A stretch of DNA of 55,193 nucleotides, taken from assembly GCF_938041645.1 (NCBI RefSeq), contig NZ_CALIST010000019.1:1-55193 (forward strand), in the 5' to 3' direction. The DNA comes from an uncultured Campylobacter sp. (GTDB lineage: Bacteria > Campylobacterota > Campylobacteria > Campylobacterales > Campylobacteraceae). Position numbers and translations under genes: made by a program. Under the pieces are notes generated by a model. It saw only the letters and a list, made by a program, of their open reading frames with translations. It was not told the DNA's origin and did not search any database. This document shows, piece after piece, positions 32,405-40,676 of the stretch. Every line of letters begins with the position of its first letter. Position 1 is the stretch's first letter.

Positions 32405-33211
32405 TTAAAAAAAGCTGTAAAGATCGTCGAGTAAGAAATATTTTTTATCGACGGTGCCTTTATAGAAGGATTCGAAAGTATCCTCGTAAGCCTTTTTGAA
32501 AAAGCCCTCTTTGCTAAGCGCGATCAAGCCTTTATTGATCGCTTCTAGCAGCTCCGCGTTACCCTTTTGCACCGCGACGCCCAAGAATACATTATCGCCT
32601 AAATTTTTTATATTGACCTCGACTGCGGGATCTACGATCGGATAGACCATTACAAAAAGGTTGTTGTTGCAATACCCGTCGATCTCGCCACTTTTTAATC
32701 TCCTATAGCAATCAACCGAATCGTTGCAATAAGAAACATTATAACCGCCGTCCTTTTTGATATACGCTTCACCGGTAGTCTTGCGGATGATACCGATCTT
32801 TTTGCCCATCAGATCGCCTATTTTGTGAATATTTGAGTCTTTTTTCGTTAAAATTCCCAAATTCACCGTAAAATACGGCATCGAAAAATCCACGCTGCCT
32901 TTACGCTCTTCAGTGATACTTGCAGCCGCGATTATAATATCTGCCTGATTGTTTTGCAGCATCGGAAAGCGCACTTCGTTTGTTACCGGTATAAGCTCGA
33001 TACGACCACCGCTGTTGCCAAAAATTTTACCGGCTAGCGCATTGGCAAGCTCGACCTCAAATCCCTCAAAGCCTTTCTCGCTCGACTTACTAAAAGGTGG
33101 CTCATTTTCATAAACGCCTACTCTGATAACCTTGCTTTGCTTTATTTCGCTTAAAGAATTCGCAAAAATAAAGATCGCCGACAATAGAATAAGAAAAAAT
33201 GACTTTTTCAT
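32405..33211 (-). CDS. Periplasmic amino-acid-type solute-binding protein, second of three
   Basis: A 268-residue paralog of both neighbours with the same layout: signal peptide (KKSFFLILLSAIFIFANS), VIRVGVYENEPPFSKSSE, GFEVELANALAG, DIIIAAASITEERKGSVDFSMPYF, KKIGIIRKTTGEAY, then CYRRLKSGEIDG and a C-terminal helix EGFFKKAYEDTFE. It is very close to the 31581-32387 copy throughout. The differences lie mostly in the region after the hinge (GSTGEAFMQK against KTTGEAYIKK), which lines the ligand cleft in this fold, so ligand preference may differ. It is probably co-transcribed with the downstream copy, and both have good ribosome sites. Confidence 0.88.
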   Translation of the reverse strand: MKKSFFLILLSAIFIFANSLSEIKQSKVIRVGVYENEPPFSKSSEKGFEGFEVELANALAGKIFGNSGGRIELIPVTNEVRFPMLQNNQADIIIAAASITEERKGSVDFSMPYFTVNLGILTKKDSNIHKIGDLMGKKIGIIRKTTGEAYIKKDGGYNVSYCNDSVDCYRRLKSGEIDGYCNNNLFVMVYPIVDPAVEVNIKNLGDNVFLGVAVQKGNAELLEAINKGLIALSKEGFFKKAYEDTFESFYKGTVDKKYFLLDDLYSFF

Positions 33212-33650
33212 AATTTCCTCCTTGAATTTTAAATTTTTCGTAATTGTAATGTAAATTTTCTTAAAATTTCATTTTACTAGAACCGAAACTATTCCCTAAA
33301 TTGCGAGTTTAGCGATAAAATTTCGTAACTAAAATTTCTAAACATAATGATAGGGGCTTTTTAAATTTTGCTACCTTGCATCAAGCTCCGCCTGCTCTCA
33401 TTAAATTTTAGCGCTTCGCTATAAAATTCTGTGCGTCTATTAGCGCCATAAAAATAGCGCGCTGCTGCGAAATTCTATGGAATTTTATAAATTCTGCAAC
33501 GACGCGTTAGTAAAATCTTACAATCTAAACCAAGCTCGCAAAGTCGGGCAAAATAGCAAGACTATGCGAGCCTTTTAAATTTTACCTAGCGAGAGCACAC
33601 AGCTATGCTTACTGCAAGCAAATGCAGGCGAGCCGTACCGCTATGCCCGC
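33212..33650 (-). other. Gene-free spacer between binding-protein genes, with a hairpin
   Basis: About 440 bases without a gene separate the first binding-protein gene from the other two. A hairpin at 33534-33571 (GCTCGCA, one mismatch, AGTC, 14-base loop, then the complement) may end transcription of the 33651-34457 gene or act on the plus strand, where CTTTT follows. The rest is AT-rich with AAATTTTA words and probably holds a promoter for the second pair. Confidence 0.45.
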
Positions 33651-34457
33651 CTAAAATAAGCTATAGAGGTCATCTAGCAAGAAATATTTTTTCTCCGCAG
33701 TGCCCTTGTAATACGGCTCGATAGTCTCGTCGTAGGTCTTTTTCATAAAGCCGTTCTTGCTTAGCTTGACTAGCTCGCCATTTAAGAACTCAAGCAGATC
33801 CTTATTGCCCTTAGAAACCGCAATGCCTAAGAAATCCGAAACGCCTAAATTCTTGATATTTACCTCGGTGTCGCTGTCGATTACAGCATAAGCTAAAACT
33901 ATCAGATTGTCTGTCGCATATCCGATGCCCTTACCGTCCTTTAGCATTTTATAGCATTCGTTTGCAGTGGCGCAATTTATGATTTCAAAACCCTCTTTTC
34001 TAAAATACGCTTCGCCCGTAGTTCCAGTTTCTGCGATAATCGGCTTGCCGTGCAGATCCGATACAGTTTTAATCCTATCGCCAGCGCGGGTTAGCACGCC
34101 GATATTTACTGCAAAATACGGCGTCGTAAAATCAACTAGCTGCTTACGCTCATTTGTGATCGTAAAGGTCGCAAGCACCATATCTACTTTATTTTCTTCC
34201 AACGCTTTTAAACGCTCACTAGCCTTTACGGGTACGAATTCTACCTTGCCCGCCTTGCCACCGAATATATCTTTTGATAGCGCCTCGGCTAGGGTCACCT
34301 CAAATCCTTGAAATTTGCCGTCTTCAAATTTACTAAAAGGCGGTTGCGCCTCAAATACGCCTACGCGCACACTGCCCGATTGCCTAATCTCAGATAGGGT
34401 ATTTGCCACTACACTACTTGTAAATAGCAATAAAATTCCCAAAATTATCTTTTTCAT
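33651..34457 (-). CDS. Periplasmic amino-acid-type solute-binding protein, first of three
   Basis: A 268-residue family 3 binding protein, same length as the two downstream paralogs but more diverged: signal peptide (KKIILGILLLFTSSVVA), SVRVGVFEAQPPFSKFE, GFEVTLAEALSK, DMVLATFTITNERKQLVDFTTPYF, the GKPIIAETGTTGEAYF hinge, CYKMLKDGKGIGYA and the shared end KKYFLLDDLYSLF. The acid-to-basic swaps around the cleft suggest a different ligand. It lies 440 bases upstream of the other two and probably has its own promoter. The row of three looks like local duplication with one older and one recent event. Confidence 0.88.
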   Translation of the reverse strand: MKKIILGILLLFTSSVVANTLSEIRQSGSVRVGVFEAQPPFSKFEDGKFQGFEVTLAEALSKDIFGGKAGKVEFVPVKASERLKALEENKVDMVLATFTITNERKQLVDFTTPYFAVNIGVLTRAGDRIKTVSDLHGKPIIAETGTTGEAYFRKEGFEIINCATANECYKMLKDGKGIGYATDNLIVLAYAVIDSDTEVNIKNLGVSDFLGIAVSKGNKDLLEFLNGELVKLSKNGFMKKTYDETIEPYYKGTAEKKYFLLDDLYSLF

Positions 34458-34628
34458 ATCGTTCCTTTAATTACAATGATTAGCCTAGCCGCGCATTCGC
34501 GTCGCTTCGGCAAGCCGTCTTAAGCCGGTCGTATATTATTCGCTCACTTCTCCTTTCAATATTTTTTTAAAATTTCTTTACTTTGAAATTTTGCGGCGCA
34601 TTTTACGAAAATTTCATTTAAAATACAT

Positions 34629-35324
34629 TTAATCTGCGCCGTGATTTAGATCCCAGTCGATCTCTCCCAAGCCGTGCGCGCGCAGATATTCGTTGCATCT
34701 GCTAAAATGCCTGCAGCCAAAAAACGCTCCCCCCGCTAGCGGGCTAGGATGAGCGGCGGTTAAAATGAGATGCCTCTGCGCATCGATCAGCGCCGATTTT
34801 GCTTTGGCGAAATTTCCCCACAGCATAAAGACTAAATTTTGCCGCCTAGCGCTTAAAATTTTAATCACGGCGTCGGTGAAAATTTGCCAGCCGAAGCCGC
34901 TGTGCGAGTTCGCGCGGTTCGCACCCACGCTAAGGCTCGCATTAAGAAGCAGCACGCCCTGCTTCGCCCAGTAGCTCAGATCACCGCTAGCAGGCTCGCT
35001 GATACCCAGATCGCTCTTAATCTCTTTGTAGATATTTACGAGGCTGGGCGGAATTCGCACGCCGTGCGGCACCGAAAAGCTAAGCCCCATCGCCTGATGC
35101 GCGCCATGGTAGGGATCCTGCCCCAAAATCACCGCGCGCACCCGCTCAAACGGGGTGAGATTGAAGGCGTTAAAGATCAAATTTCCCGGCGGATAGACGA
35201 TCTCTCGCGCCTTTGCGGCGAGCAGGTTTTCTTTGATCTTCGCAAAATACTCGCTTAGAAATTCCTCCCTAAGCGCCTCTTTCCAGCCGCTCTCGATCCT
35301 CACGGCGTCTAAATTTATCTGCAT
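34629..35324 (-). CDS. ung: Uracil-DNA glycosylase
   Basis: A 231-residue family 1 enzyme removing uracil from DNA. The water-activating loop is VILGQDPYHG, with the catalytic Asp. The Pro-rich DNA-compressing loop is in SVPHGVRIPPSLVNIYKEI. The uracil-binding strand VLLLNASLSV and the DNA-intercalation loop HPSPLAGGAFF (usual HPSPLSA) are present. It ends in INWDL-like GEIDWDL. Its start follows a CGGTATGCAG stretch with AAGGGT upstream. Length is normal for the family. It stands between unrelated accessory genes. Confidence 0.95.
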   Translation of the reverse strand: MQINLDAVRIESGWKEALREEFLSEYFAKIKENLLAAKAREIVYPPGNLIFNAFNLTPFERVRAVILGQDPYHGAHQAMGLSFSVPHGVRIPPSLVNIYKEIKSDLGISEPASGDLSYWAKQGVLLLNASLSVGANRANSHSGFGWQIFTDAVIKILSARRQNLVFMLWGNFAKAKSALIDAQRHLILTAAHPSPLAGGAFFGCRHFSRCNEYLRAHGLGEIDWDLNHGAD

Positions 35325-35411
35325 ACCGACCCTTTAAATTTTAATAAATTAACGCTCTAATTTTACAATAAATTTTAAAAATAGTATCGCGACCAATTAC
35401 AGATGCGTCCA

Positions 35412-36023
35412 TTAATACCCCATTTTATTTATTTGAATTATATTAAGTTCCGGATAAAAAATAACCTCGTGATCATAATCGCTCGGTTGTCCCGATTCGT
35501 GCTCTTTTTTGTGCCATATTCGCCTTTTATCGTTCACTATTGCCGTTATATTTAAATTTTTGATTGAACCATATATCAAATACTCCCGACTGCCGGCATA
35601 ATAATAAGACGGCATCGCCCACGATAGTTTAAATTCATGCAAATTTGTAGTTTCAGCTATACAGTCAGACTCGGAAACAAACTCGTAGCCCTCTTGCAAC
35701 ATTTTTTGTTGCGTCAAAGTAAAGGGCTTATCCGCCTTTATAAAATGCGCGTAACAGATACAAGTCTGTATTTTTTCACTACACGATAAAGGAGGACTTT
35801 TTTTGCGATAAATGAGCAAAGTTTCTCCCTTCGTATTTGTTAAGGCTTCAAATTTAGCCAAATTTTTATTTTCTATATATGAAAAATCCGTATTAAGGGG
35901 TGAAAATAGAAAGGCTATAAATAAAACAAACAATATCAATGCCGCAAACGATAATATCAATGATGCGAGTATGGCGATCTTGATGACTTTCCACAATGTT
36001 TTTAATATCTTTATTGTTTGCAT
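35412..36023 (-). CDS. Membrane-anchored hypothetical protein, AT-rich
   Basis: A 203-residue protein. The N terminus is short and basic, then two adjoining hydrophobic stretches appear (IAILASLILSFAALILFVLFIAFLF), forming one long or two short helices. The rest is soluble and rich in Lys/Tyr/Ser with several Cys (LSCSEKIQTCICYA, SDCIAE), ending in ELNIIQINKMGY. I recognise no family. Its G+C looks clearly below the flanking ung and DJ-1 genes, and codon use shifts with it (many AAA, ATA, TTA), so it may have come by transfer. It has no partner gene nearby. Confidence 0.6.
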   Translation of the reverse strand: MQTIKILKTLWKVIKIAILASLILSFAALILFVLFIAFLFSPLNTDFSYIENKNLAKFEALTNTKGETLLIYRKKSPPLSCSEKIQTCICYAHFIKADKPFTLTQQKMLQEGYEFVSESDCIAETTNLHEFKLSWAMPSYYYAGSREYLIYGSIKNLNITAIVNDKRRIWHKKEHESGQPSDYDHEVIFYPELNIIQINKMGY

Positions 36024-36104
36024 TACAATTTAACTTCCCCTCTATTTTATAAATTTGCTGAGGTATTTATAAACCGCGCCGCTGATCTTAGCGGCTTTAA
36101 ATTT

Positions 36105-36701
36105 TCATCGCGCAAGCTTGCTTCTAAGGTCGTAATACGGATAATCCATCGCCGCAGCGGCAGCCTCTCGCGCAGAGCCGCCTGCAAATTTTTCGATCAC
36201 GCAAAGTCCAAGCTCAATAGAACTGCTCACGCCGCCAGCAGTGATGATCTCGCCTCCTGCGGGCAGGCTTTCGCGCACGAGCCGCTCATGCACCACGTCC
36301 GCGCAGTAAGGCGCCAGCAGATCGTAGCAAAACGGATGGGTGGTCGCGCGCTTTCCGCGCAAAAACCCCGCCGCGCCCAGAAGCAGCGAACCGGTGCAAA
36401 CGCTAAACTTATACTTCGCATCGCGCGCGGTCGCGAGCCACGAGATGAAGCCCGCATCGTCCCTCAGGCGGCGCGTCGCCATACCGCCGGGCACAAAAAC
36501 CGCATCAAAGCCGCCTAGATCCGTCGTAATCTCGCCCGCATCGATCGTAAGGTCGCCGCTATCCGAAACCTGCCGCTCGCGCGAGCAAAACCTCATCTCA
36601 AGCTGCGGGCGGACGGCTTTGAGCCTTAGCATACAATCGTAAAATCCCACAAAATCGAGATGCGTCTGTCCGCTAAACATCACAAGCGCTAGATTTTTCA
36701 T
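36105..36701 (-). CDS. DJ-1/PfpI family protein, isonitrile-hydratase-like
   Basis: A 198-residue class I glutamine amidotransferase-like protein of the DJ-1/PfpI group. It starts with LALVMFSGQTHLDFVGFYD, has DAVFVPGGMATRRL (oxyanion strand) and the nucleophile elbow SVCTGSLLLGAAGFLRGKRATTH with the reactive cysteine. It ends with IITAGGVSSSIELGLCVIE, the C-terminal helix common to isonitrile hydratases and to the sensor part of some AraC regulators. No DNA-binding domain follows here. It may hydrate isonitriles, act on glyoxals or serve stress defence; substrate is inference. It is a single gene, with a start preceded by AAAGGA. Confidence 0.85.
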   Translation of the reverse strand: MKNLALVMFSGQTHLDFVGFYDCMLRLKAVRPQLEMRFCSRERQVSDSGDLTIDAGEITTDLGGFDAVFVPGGMATRRLRDDAGFISWLATARDAKYKFSVCTGSLLLGAAGFLRGKRATTHPFCYDLLAPYCADVVHERLVRESLPAGGEIITAGGVSSSIELGLCVIEKFAGGSAREAAAAAMDYPYYDLRSKLAR

Positions 36702-36923
36702 GATCCGTCCTTTAAATTTATCGCTCGCCCAAGCTTTCGGTTTGCCGCCGCTGCAATTCTCGCCGCCGCAAGTCGTAAAAATGCGCGGCGGCTAAATTTT
36801 GATGCCGCAGGCTACCCAAAAAACCCGCTCAAACGAATTTTAAATTTTACCCGCATTGAAACTTGCAGAAATTTTACCGCCCGCGAATGAAATTTCAGAA
36901 GCGATTTAAAATTTGCGCGCCTT

Positions 36924-37670
36924 TTATTCCGCTTTACTCAGACCTGCAAAAGCCCGTAAGCCCGCATAATGCAGCCTTTTTGAAACATTCTCAAATTCTA
37001 AATTCCAAACTCCCTCGTCGTATTTCCATTCAAACGGCGTTTTGTAGCTTTCCCAAATTTTACAAGCCTGATTATTGACCTCTTTGGTGAGCTCCGCGAT
37101 ATTCAAAGCCTTGCCAGCCTCGCTCATCATCAAATGCCAGTTGTCCAAATCGGCGGGGTCGTCGGTATGGATGGATTTTTCGCGCGGCAGATAATACACA
37201 AAATCGCCCGTATCGAAGGGGAAGAGGGTGTGGCACAGCGCAATGCCGTAAATTTTTTGGGCAAATACGGTAGGAAGCTGCTCGTCCGAATAGCCGAAAG
37301 TTGAAACATATAAAAAGCTGCGCAAAATGCTCGCTAAATTTCTGCAAACCGGCGCAAAGGCGTATCTGCATACCTGCTGCGTTAAGGCGCCGTTTCGAAT
37401 AAAACTTATGGCGCTATCGATCTCTTTTCTTCTTGCTTGCACGTATTTTATCTTTTTAAATCGCCAAGCCTGCATCAGCTGCAAAGAATTGTCGATAACT
37501 CGCAGATGCTTGTCTCTTTTTTCATCCGCCGTGCCGTTTAGCTCCGCGATCCTCGCAACAGCCTGCCTCCAAAACGGAATTAAGGTCTCCACCCATCCCA
37601 GGTAGCTAAGATAAAGCGCGTTCGGCTCCTCTTTTTCAAAAGCCGCTCTCATCTGCGTAAGTTTTATCAT
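36924..37670 (-). CDS. Hypothetical protein, 248 residues
   Basis: A soluble helix-rich protein starting MIKLTQMRAAFEKEEPNAL. It has a string of helices with conserved-looking aromatics (LGWVETLIPFWRQAVARI, LQLMQAWRFKKIKYVQARRKEID), a central VCRYAFAPVCRNLASILRSFL and a C-terminal WKYDEGVWNLEFENV. No signal peptide, membrane segment or known motif is recognised. It lies 36 bases upstream of the thyX stop region, on the same strand but downstream of thyX in the transcription order, so it may be co-transcribed with thyX. Codon use matches the host. Confidence 0.65.
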   Translation of the reverse strand: MIKLTQMRAAFEKEEPNALYLSYLGWVETLIPFWRQAVARIAELNGTADEKRDKHLRVIDNSLQLMQAWRFKKIKYVQARRKEIDSAISFIRNGALTQQVCRYAFAPVCRNLASILRSFLYVSTFGYSDEQLPTVFAQKIYGIALCHTLFPFDTGDFVYYLPREKSIHTDDPADLDNWHLMMSEAGKALNIAELTKEVNNQACKIWESYKTPFEWKYDEGVWNLEFENVSKRLHYAGLRAFAGLSKAE

Positions 37671-37705
37671 CGCAAGCCCCTTATATCAAAATTTTATCCC
37701 GCTCG

Positions 37706-38344
37706 CTACTCCTCGCCAGACGTCTTCTCTCCGCCCGCCATGCAGCTTTGGAATATAAATTTATGCTCCTGCGGCAGCGCTTCGTAAATTTTACCCGCAA
37801 GATCGCGGATCTCCCAAAGTGCGGCTTTGTTAGAGCGCAGAGCGAGGAAATTTTGCAGGCTGCGCGCGTTTATGCTCCAGCTAAGCTCGCTCTTGTAGCA
37901 CTCTGGCAGGCAATATTTGGCGATATCAAGGCTGATTGGGGTTTGTAAGATTGCGCGTAGATTTTCAAGAGCCGCGATACTTGCGTTATCGACCGCTTCG
38001 TTACCGGTAAGCACGATGTATCGCGCGGCATTTTCGAAGTCTCCTTGCGCGAAGCTGTCCTCGCCGCGCAATTCTTTGAGAGTGTAGCGAGTAGATTTTA
38101 CGCTAAGGCTTGCTAGGCGGTGGCGCGCCAGCTCCTGAAGCAGCGCGCGGGAGATGCCGCTGATGTAAAAGTTGTAGTAGAGGTGTTCGAGCGTGCTTGA
38201 GTGCTTGAGTTGATTGCCGACGCGGTCAATGAGCGCTAGGTCTTTGGCGCCGCCGCAATCGCTGCGCTCAAAGCTCTGCCAGCAGGTGCGGATCGCATTT
38301 GAACAGACCCAAAGCGGAGTGAAATTTAGAAGTTTGACTTGCAT
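37706..38344 (-). CDS. thyX: FAD-dependent thymidylate synthase ThyX
   Basis: A 212-residue flavin-dependent enzyme making dTMP from dUMP with methylene-THF and NADPH. The ThyX motif RHR-x7-S is seen in RHRLASLSVKSTRYT. Upstream, HSSTLEHLYYNFYISGISRAL is the conserved H-x(n)-E-H region that binds flavin and dUMP. The later QNFLALRSNKAALWEIRDLAGKI is the RS-rich C-terminal block. ThyX replaces ThyA in Campylobacter. Its ATG is at 38344; no other folate gene is adjacent. Length is typical. Confidence 0.95.
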   Translation of the reverse strand: MQVKLLNFTPLWVCSNAIRTCWQSFERSDCGGAKDLALIDRVGNQLKHSSTLEHLYYNFYISGISRALLQELARHRLASLSVKSTRYTLKELRGEDSFAQGDFENAARYIVLTGNEAVDNASIAALENLRAILQTPISLDIAKYCLPECYKSELSWSINARSLQNFLALRSNKAALWEIRDLAGKIYEALPQEHKFIFQSCMAGGEKTSGEE

Positions 38345-38533
38345 GTTTTGCCTTTGGTTTTGAAATTTTTGGATGATTTTAGCGTTTCGGGACTTAAAAT
38401 TTAGCAGGGCTCGGCATTTGTATTTTAAAATTTACATTCATCAAATTTACCTTGCACCGAGATACAAGGTAAATAAAATGAACTTAAGTATAAGGCGTAA
38501 GAGATATTTTAATATTGAATTAATACTAAAATA

Positions 38534-38779
38534 CTATTTTGTTCCCGAGAAAAACTTTTTATCCTCATTAAACTTATAAATTTCTTTAGCATTTTTACAA
38601 TTCTTATAGGCGTTGCTATTTTCGTTTAATTTATCAAAATCGCATTGTTTGAAAACTTTTTCTGCCTCATCAGGATGATTTTGATAGTATTCTAAAGATT
38701 TAACCTCCGTATTATCGCAACCCACCAAAAAAGCAGCGAACGCAAGCCCCCCCCAGAGGAACGTTTTAATGTTTTTCAT
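38534..38779 (-). CDS. EexN-like entry-exclusion lipoprotein, with G8 tract in the signal peptide
   Basis: An 81-residue lipoprotein: KNIKTFLWGGLAFAAFLVGC, lipobox LVGC (Cys21). The mature part, SLEYYQNHPDEAEKVFKQC, then NAYKNCKNA, resembles EexN/TrbK entry-exclusion lipoproteins (Y-x3-H-x2-E-x(n)-C and C-x-NA). Those are made by conjugative elements to block redundant uptake. No conjugation genes lie nearby, so it is an orphan or has become a host gene. Codons 9-11 (W-G-G) form a run of eight G on the coding strand at 38754-38747, a typical Campylobacter slippage tract; one-base change would abolish the protein. The ATG has AAGGAG at a good distance. Confidence 0.75.
   Translation of the reverse strand: MKNIKTFLWGGLAFAAFLVGCDNTEVKSLEYYQNHPDEAEKVFKQCDFDKLNENSNAYKNCKNAKEIYKFNEDKKFFSGTK
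38747..38754 (-). repeat. Homopolymeric G8 tract inside the EexN-like gene
   Basis: Eight consecutive G residues on the coding strand, in the region for the signal peptide. It is the only G run of this length I noticed in the window. Campylobacter contingency genes commonly switch by length change in such tracts, usually of 8-12 G. Confidence 0.7.
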
Positions 38780-38948
38780 TTCATTCTCCTTGTTTGAAAT
38801 TTTACCTGGTATTTTACCATCTGTTTACTTTGAGAATTTTGAATTACTGCCATTCTACCTGCGCGGTAAACAAATTTAACGAAGCTTTGATACCGCCCTT
38901 AAGCTACATTTCGCTAAGATTGCGGCTAAATTTTAAAAAAGGTGCAAA

Positions 38949-40298
38949 ATGAATGATAAATTTAGCAAAATCGGCTTCATCCTCGCAGTCGCAGGCAGCG
39001 CCGTAGGGCTCGGTAATGCGTGGAAATTCCCCACTTTAGTAGGCACCAACGGCGGCAGCGCATTTATCTTGCTATATCTTTTGCTGACGCTTTTGGTTAG
39101 CTTCGTGATTTTTTTAGCCGAGATCGTCATCGGCAGGCTAAGCGAAAGTGATCCAGTGCGCGCATTTGAAAAACTCGCACCCTCATACAAAGGCGCATGG
39201 AAATACGCGGGATTTTTTATGATTAGTGCGCTTTTGATCTATGCTTTTTACAGCGTCGTAATGGGCTGGATCCTAAAATACGTGGTCTCAAGCGCTTTTT
39301 ATCTGCCAAAAAGTATAGATGAAAGCGGCGCAGCGTTTAAAGCGCTTTTAGGTGGCGATTTTTTAAGCGCGGCGATATGCTTTACCATAGCGTCGGCATT
39401 TTGCTTTTTTATCGTGTCCAAAGGCGTTAAAAGCGGCATCGAGCGACTTAATGTCTGGATGATGCCCGCGCTATTTATTTTGCTGGTTTTGATGCTAATT
39501 TACGCCGCGAGTTTCGATGGATTCGGACGTAGCGCAAAATTCTTGCTAGTGCCAGATTTTTCCAAGCTTAATAAAGATAGCGTTCTTTCGGCGCTAGGAC
39601 TTGCATTTTTTACGCTTTCGCTGGGCGTTACTACGATTATGACCTATGCTGCAAGCCTGCCTGCGCGCACCAATATCCTAACCTCAAGCATAAATATAGT
39701 CTGCATTAATGTCCTAATCGGCGTGATGATGGGACTTATCGTCTTTACTTTCATCTTTGAATTCGGTGGCGATCCCAAAGCGCAAGGTCCTGGGCTAGTG
39801 TTCGTCTCGCTGGTGGTGCTTTTTTCAAAGCTCGGTGCGATCGGAAATATCCTAGCCTTTTTATTTTTCACCTCGCTATTATTTGCGGCGATTACTTCTG
39901 CAATTTCGATGCTGGAGCCTGCGATTTATTATCTCGTAAACTCCCGCAAGCTAAGCCGCAAGCGCGCTTCACTTTTAGTTTTTGCCGTGACGTATGTTTT
40001 AGGGATATGCTGCATTTTGGGTTATTACGGGGGCACGAGCGAGTATTTTAGCCTAGGTGGCAAGAGCTTTTTTGACGTGCTTGATTACCTAACCTCGAAT
40101 ATCTTAATGCCTCTTAGCGGCATAATTGTGGCGATTTTCGTAGGGTTCGTGATCAAAAAACGAGCCGTCGAAATTCTACTGCGCCCATATATGGGACGAA
40201 TGGGCTTTAAGCTGTGGTATTTCGTACTACTGCGCTTCGTGGCGCCAGTCGCGATCGTAGTGATAGCGCTCAATCAGCTAAAAATTTTAAATTTTTAA
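38949..40298 (+). CDS. Neurotransmitter:sodium symporter (NSS) family transporter, first of two
   Basis: A 449-residue membrane protein with 11-12 helices of the bacterial SNF/NSS family (LeuT, TnaT, MhsT). The start KIGFILAVAGSAVGLGNAWKFPTLVGTNGGSAF is the TM1 signature, with the unwound substrate and Na+ site and the conserved N-A-W-K-F-P. Further marks are the IVIGRLSESDP loop and KGVKSGIERLNVWMMP. The family takes up amino acids with Na+; substrate is not deducible. A weak GGTGCAAA precedes the ATG. It is followed by a very similar gene on the same strand after a 378-base spacer. Confidence 0.92.
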   Translation: MNDKFSKIGFILAVAGSAVGLGNAWKFPTLVGTNGGSAFILLYLLLTLLVSFVIFLAEIVIGRLSESDPVRAFEKLAPSYKGAWKYAGFFMISALLIYAFYSVVMGWILKYVVSSAFYLPKSIDESGAAFKALLGGDFLSAAICFTIASAFCFFIVSKGVKSGIERLNVWMMPALFILLVLMLIYAASFDGFGRSAKFLLVPDFSKLNKDSVLSALGLAFFTLSLGVTTIMTYAASLPARTNILTSSINIVCINVLIGVMMGLIVFTFIFEFGGDPKAQGPGLVFVSLVVLFSKLGAIGNILAFLFFTSLLFAAITSAISMLEPAIYYLVNSRKLSRKRASLLVFAVTYVLGICCILGYYGGTSEYFSLGGKSFFDVLDYLTSNILMPLSGIIVAIFVGFVIKKRAVEILLRPYMGRMGFKLWYFVLLRFVAPVAIVVIALNQLKILNF

Positions 40299-40327
40299 AT
40301 TTTGTAAAGCAGGTGGATAACATGGAT

Positions 40328-40425
40328 TTAAAATTTGGCGCTAAAGCAGTCCAAAAGCAACGCGCCAAATTTCATAGCGAACTTGCGGCGATCCGTTAGC
40401 CTTGCAGCGATAGTTTAAAATTTTA
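40328..40425 (+). repeat. Direct repeat between the two NSS genes, copy 1
   Basis: Starts TTAAAATTTGGCGCTAAAGC and ends GATAGTTTAAAATTTTA. About 60 bases at its left end match copy 2 (40557-40635) nearly base for base; the middle has about 20 extra bases. A 25-codon frame starts at 40322 with a fair ribosome site, but it is not kept in copy 2. Confidence 0.7.
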
Positions 40426-40556
40426 TGTTTAGATAGAGGAAGGTCAAAGTATGCGACGGCAATCAGCTTTCGGCGCGACCGTGCTAACCTGCATGGCGAT
40501 CGGTGCGCGCGACAAAGGCGTCGTAGCGCAGCCGCGTCTAATCACGCTGTGGAATT

Positions 40557-40635
40557 TTAAAATTTAGCGTCAAAGCAGCCCAAAAGTAGCGCGCCAAATT
40601 TCATGGCGAGTTTGCGTAGATAGTTTGGAATTTTA
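40557..40635 (+). repeat. Direct repeat between the two NSS genes, copy 2
   Basis: Begins TTAAAATTTAGCGTCAAAGC, then the CCCAAAAG and GCGCGCCAAATTTCAT words shared with copy 1, and ends GATAGTTTGGAATTTTA. It ends 42 bases before the second NSS gene. The repeat probably came with, or drove, the tandem duplication of the transporter. Confidence 0.7.
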
Positions 40636-40676
40636 AAATTCCGTAGCTTTAAAATTTAAAAATCATTGGAGCGAAA

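Noticed and set aside
38373..38579. 68-codon plus-strand frame between thyX and the EexN-like gene
   Set aside because: No ribosome site, overlaps the end of the EexN-like gene, random composition.
40322..40399. 25-codon frame in the NSS spacer, possible small transporter partner such as MetS
   Set aside because: It has no hydrophobic helix, and the start is missing in the second repeat copy, so it is more likely noncoding.
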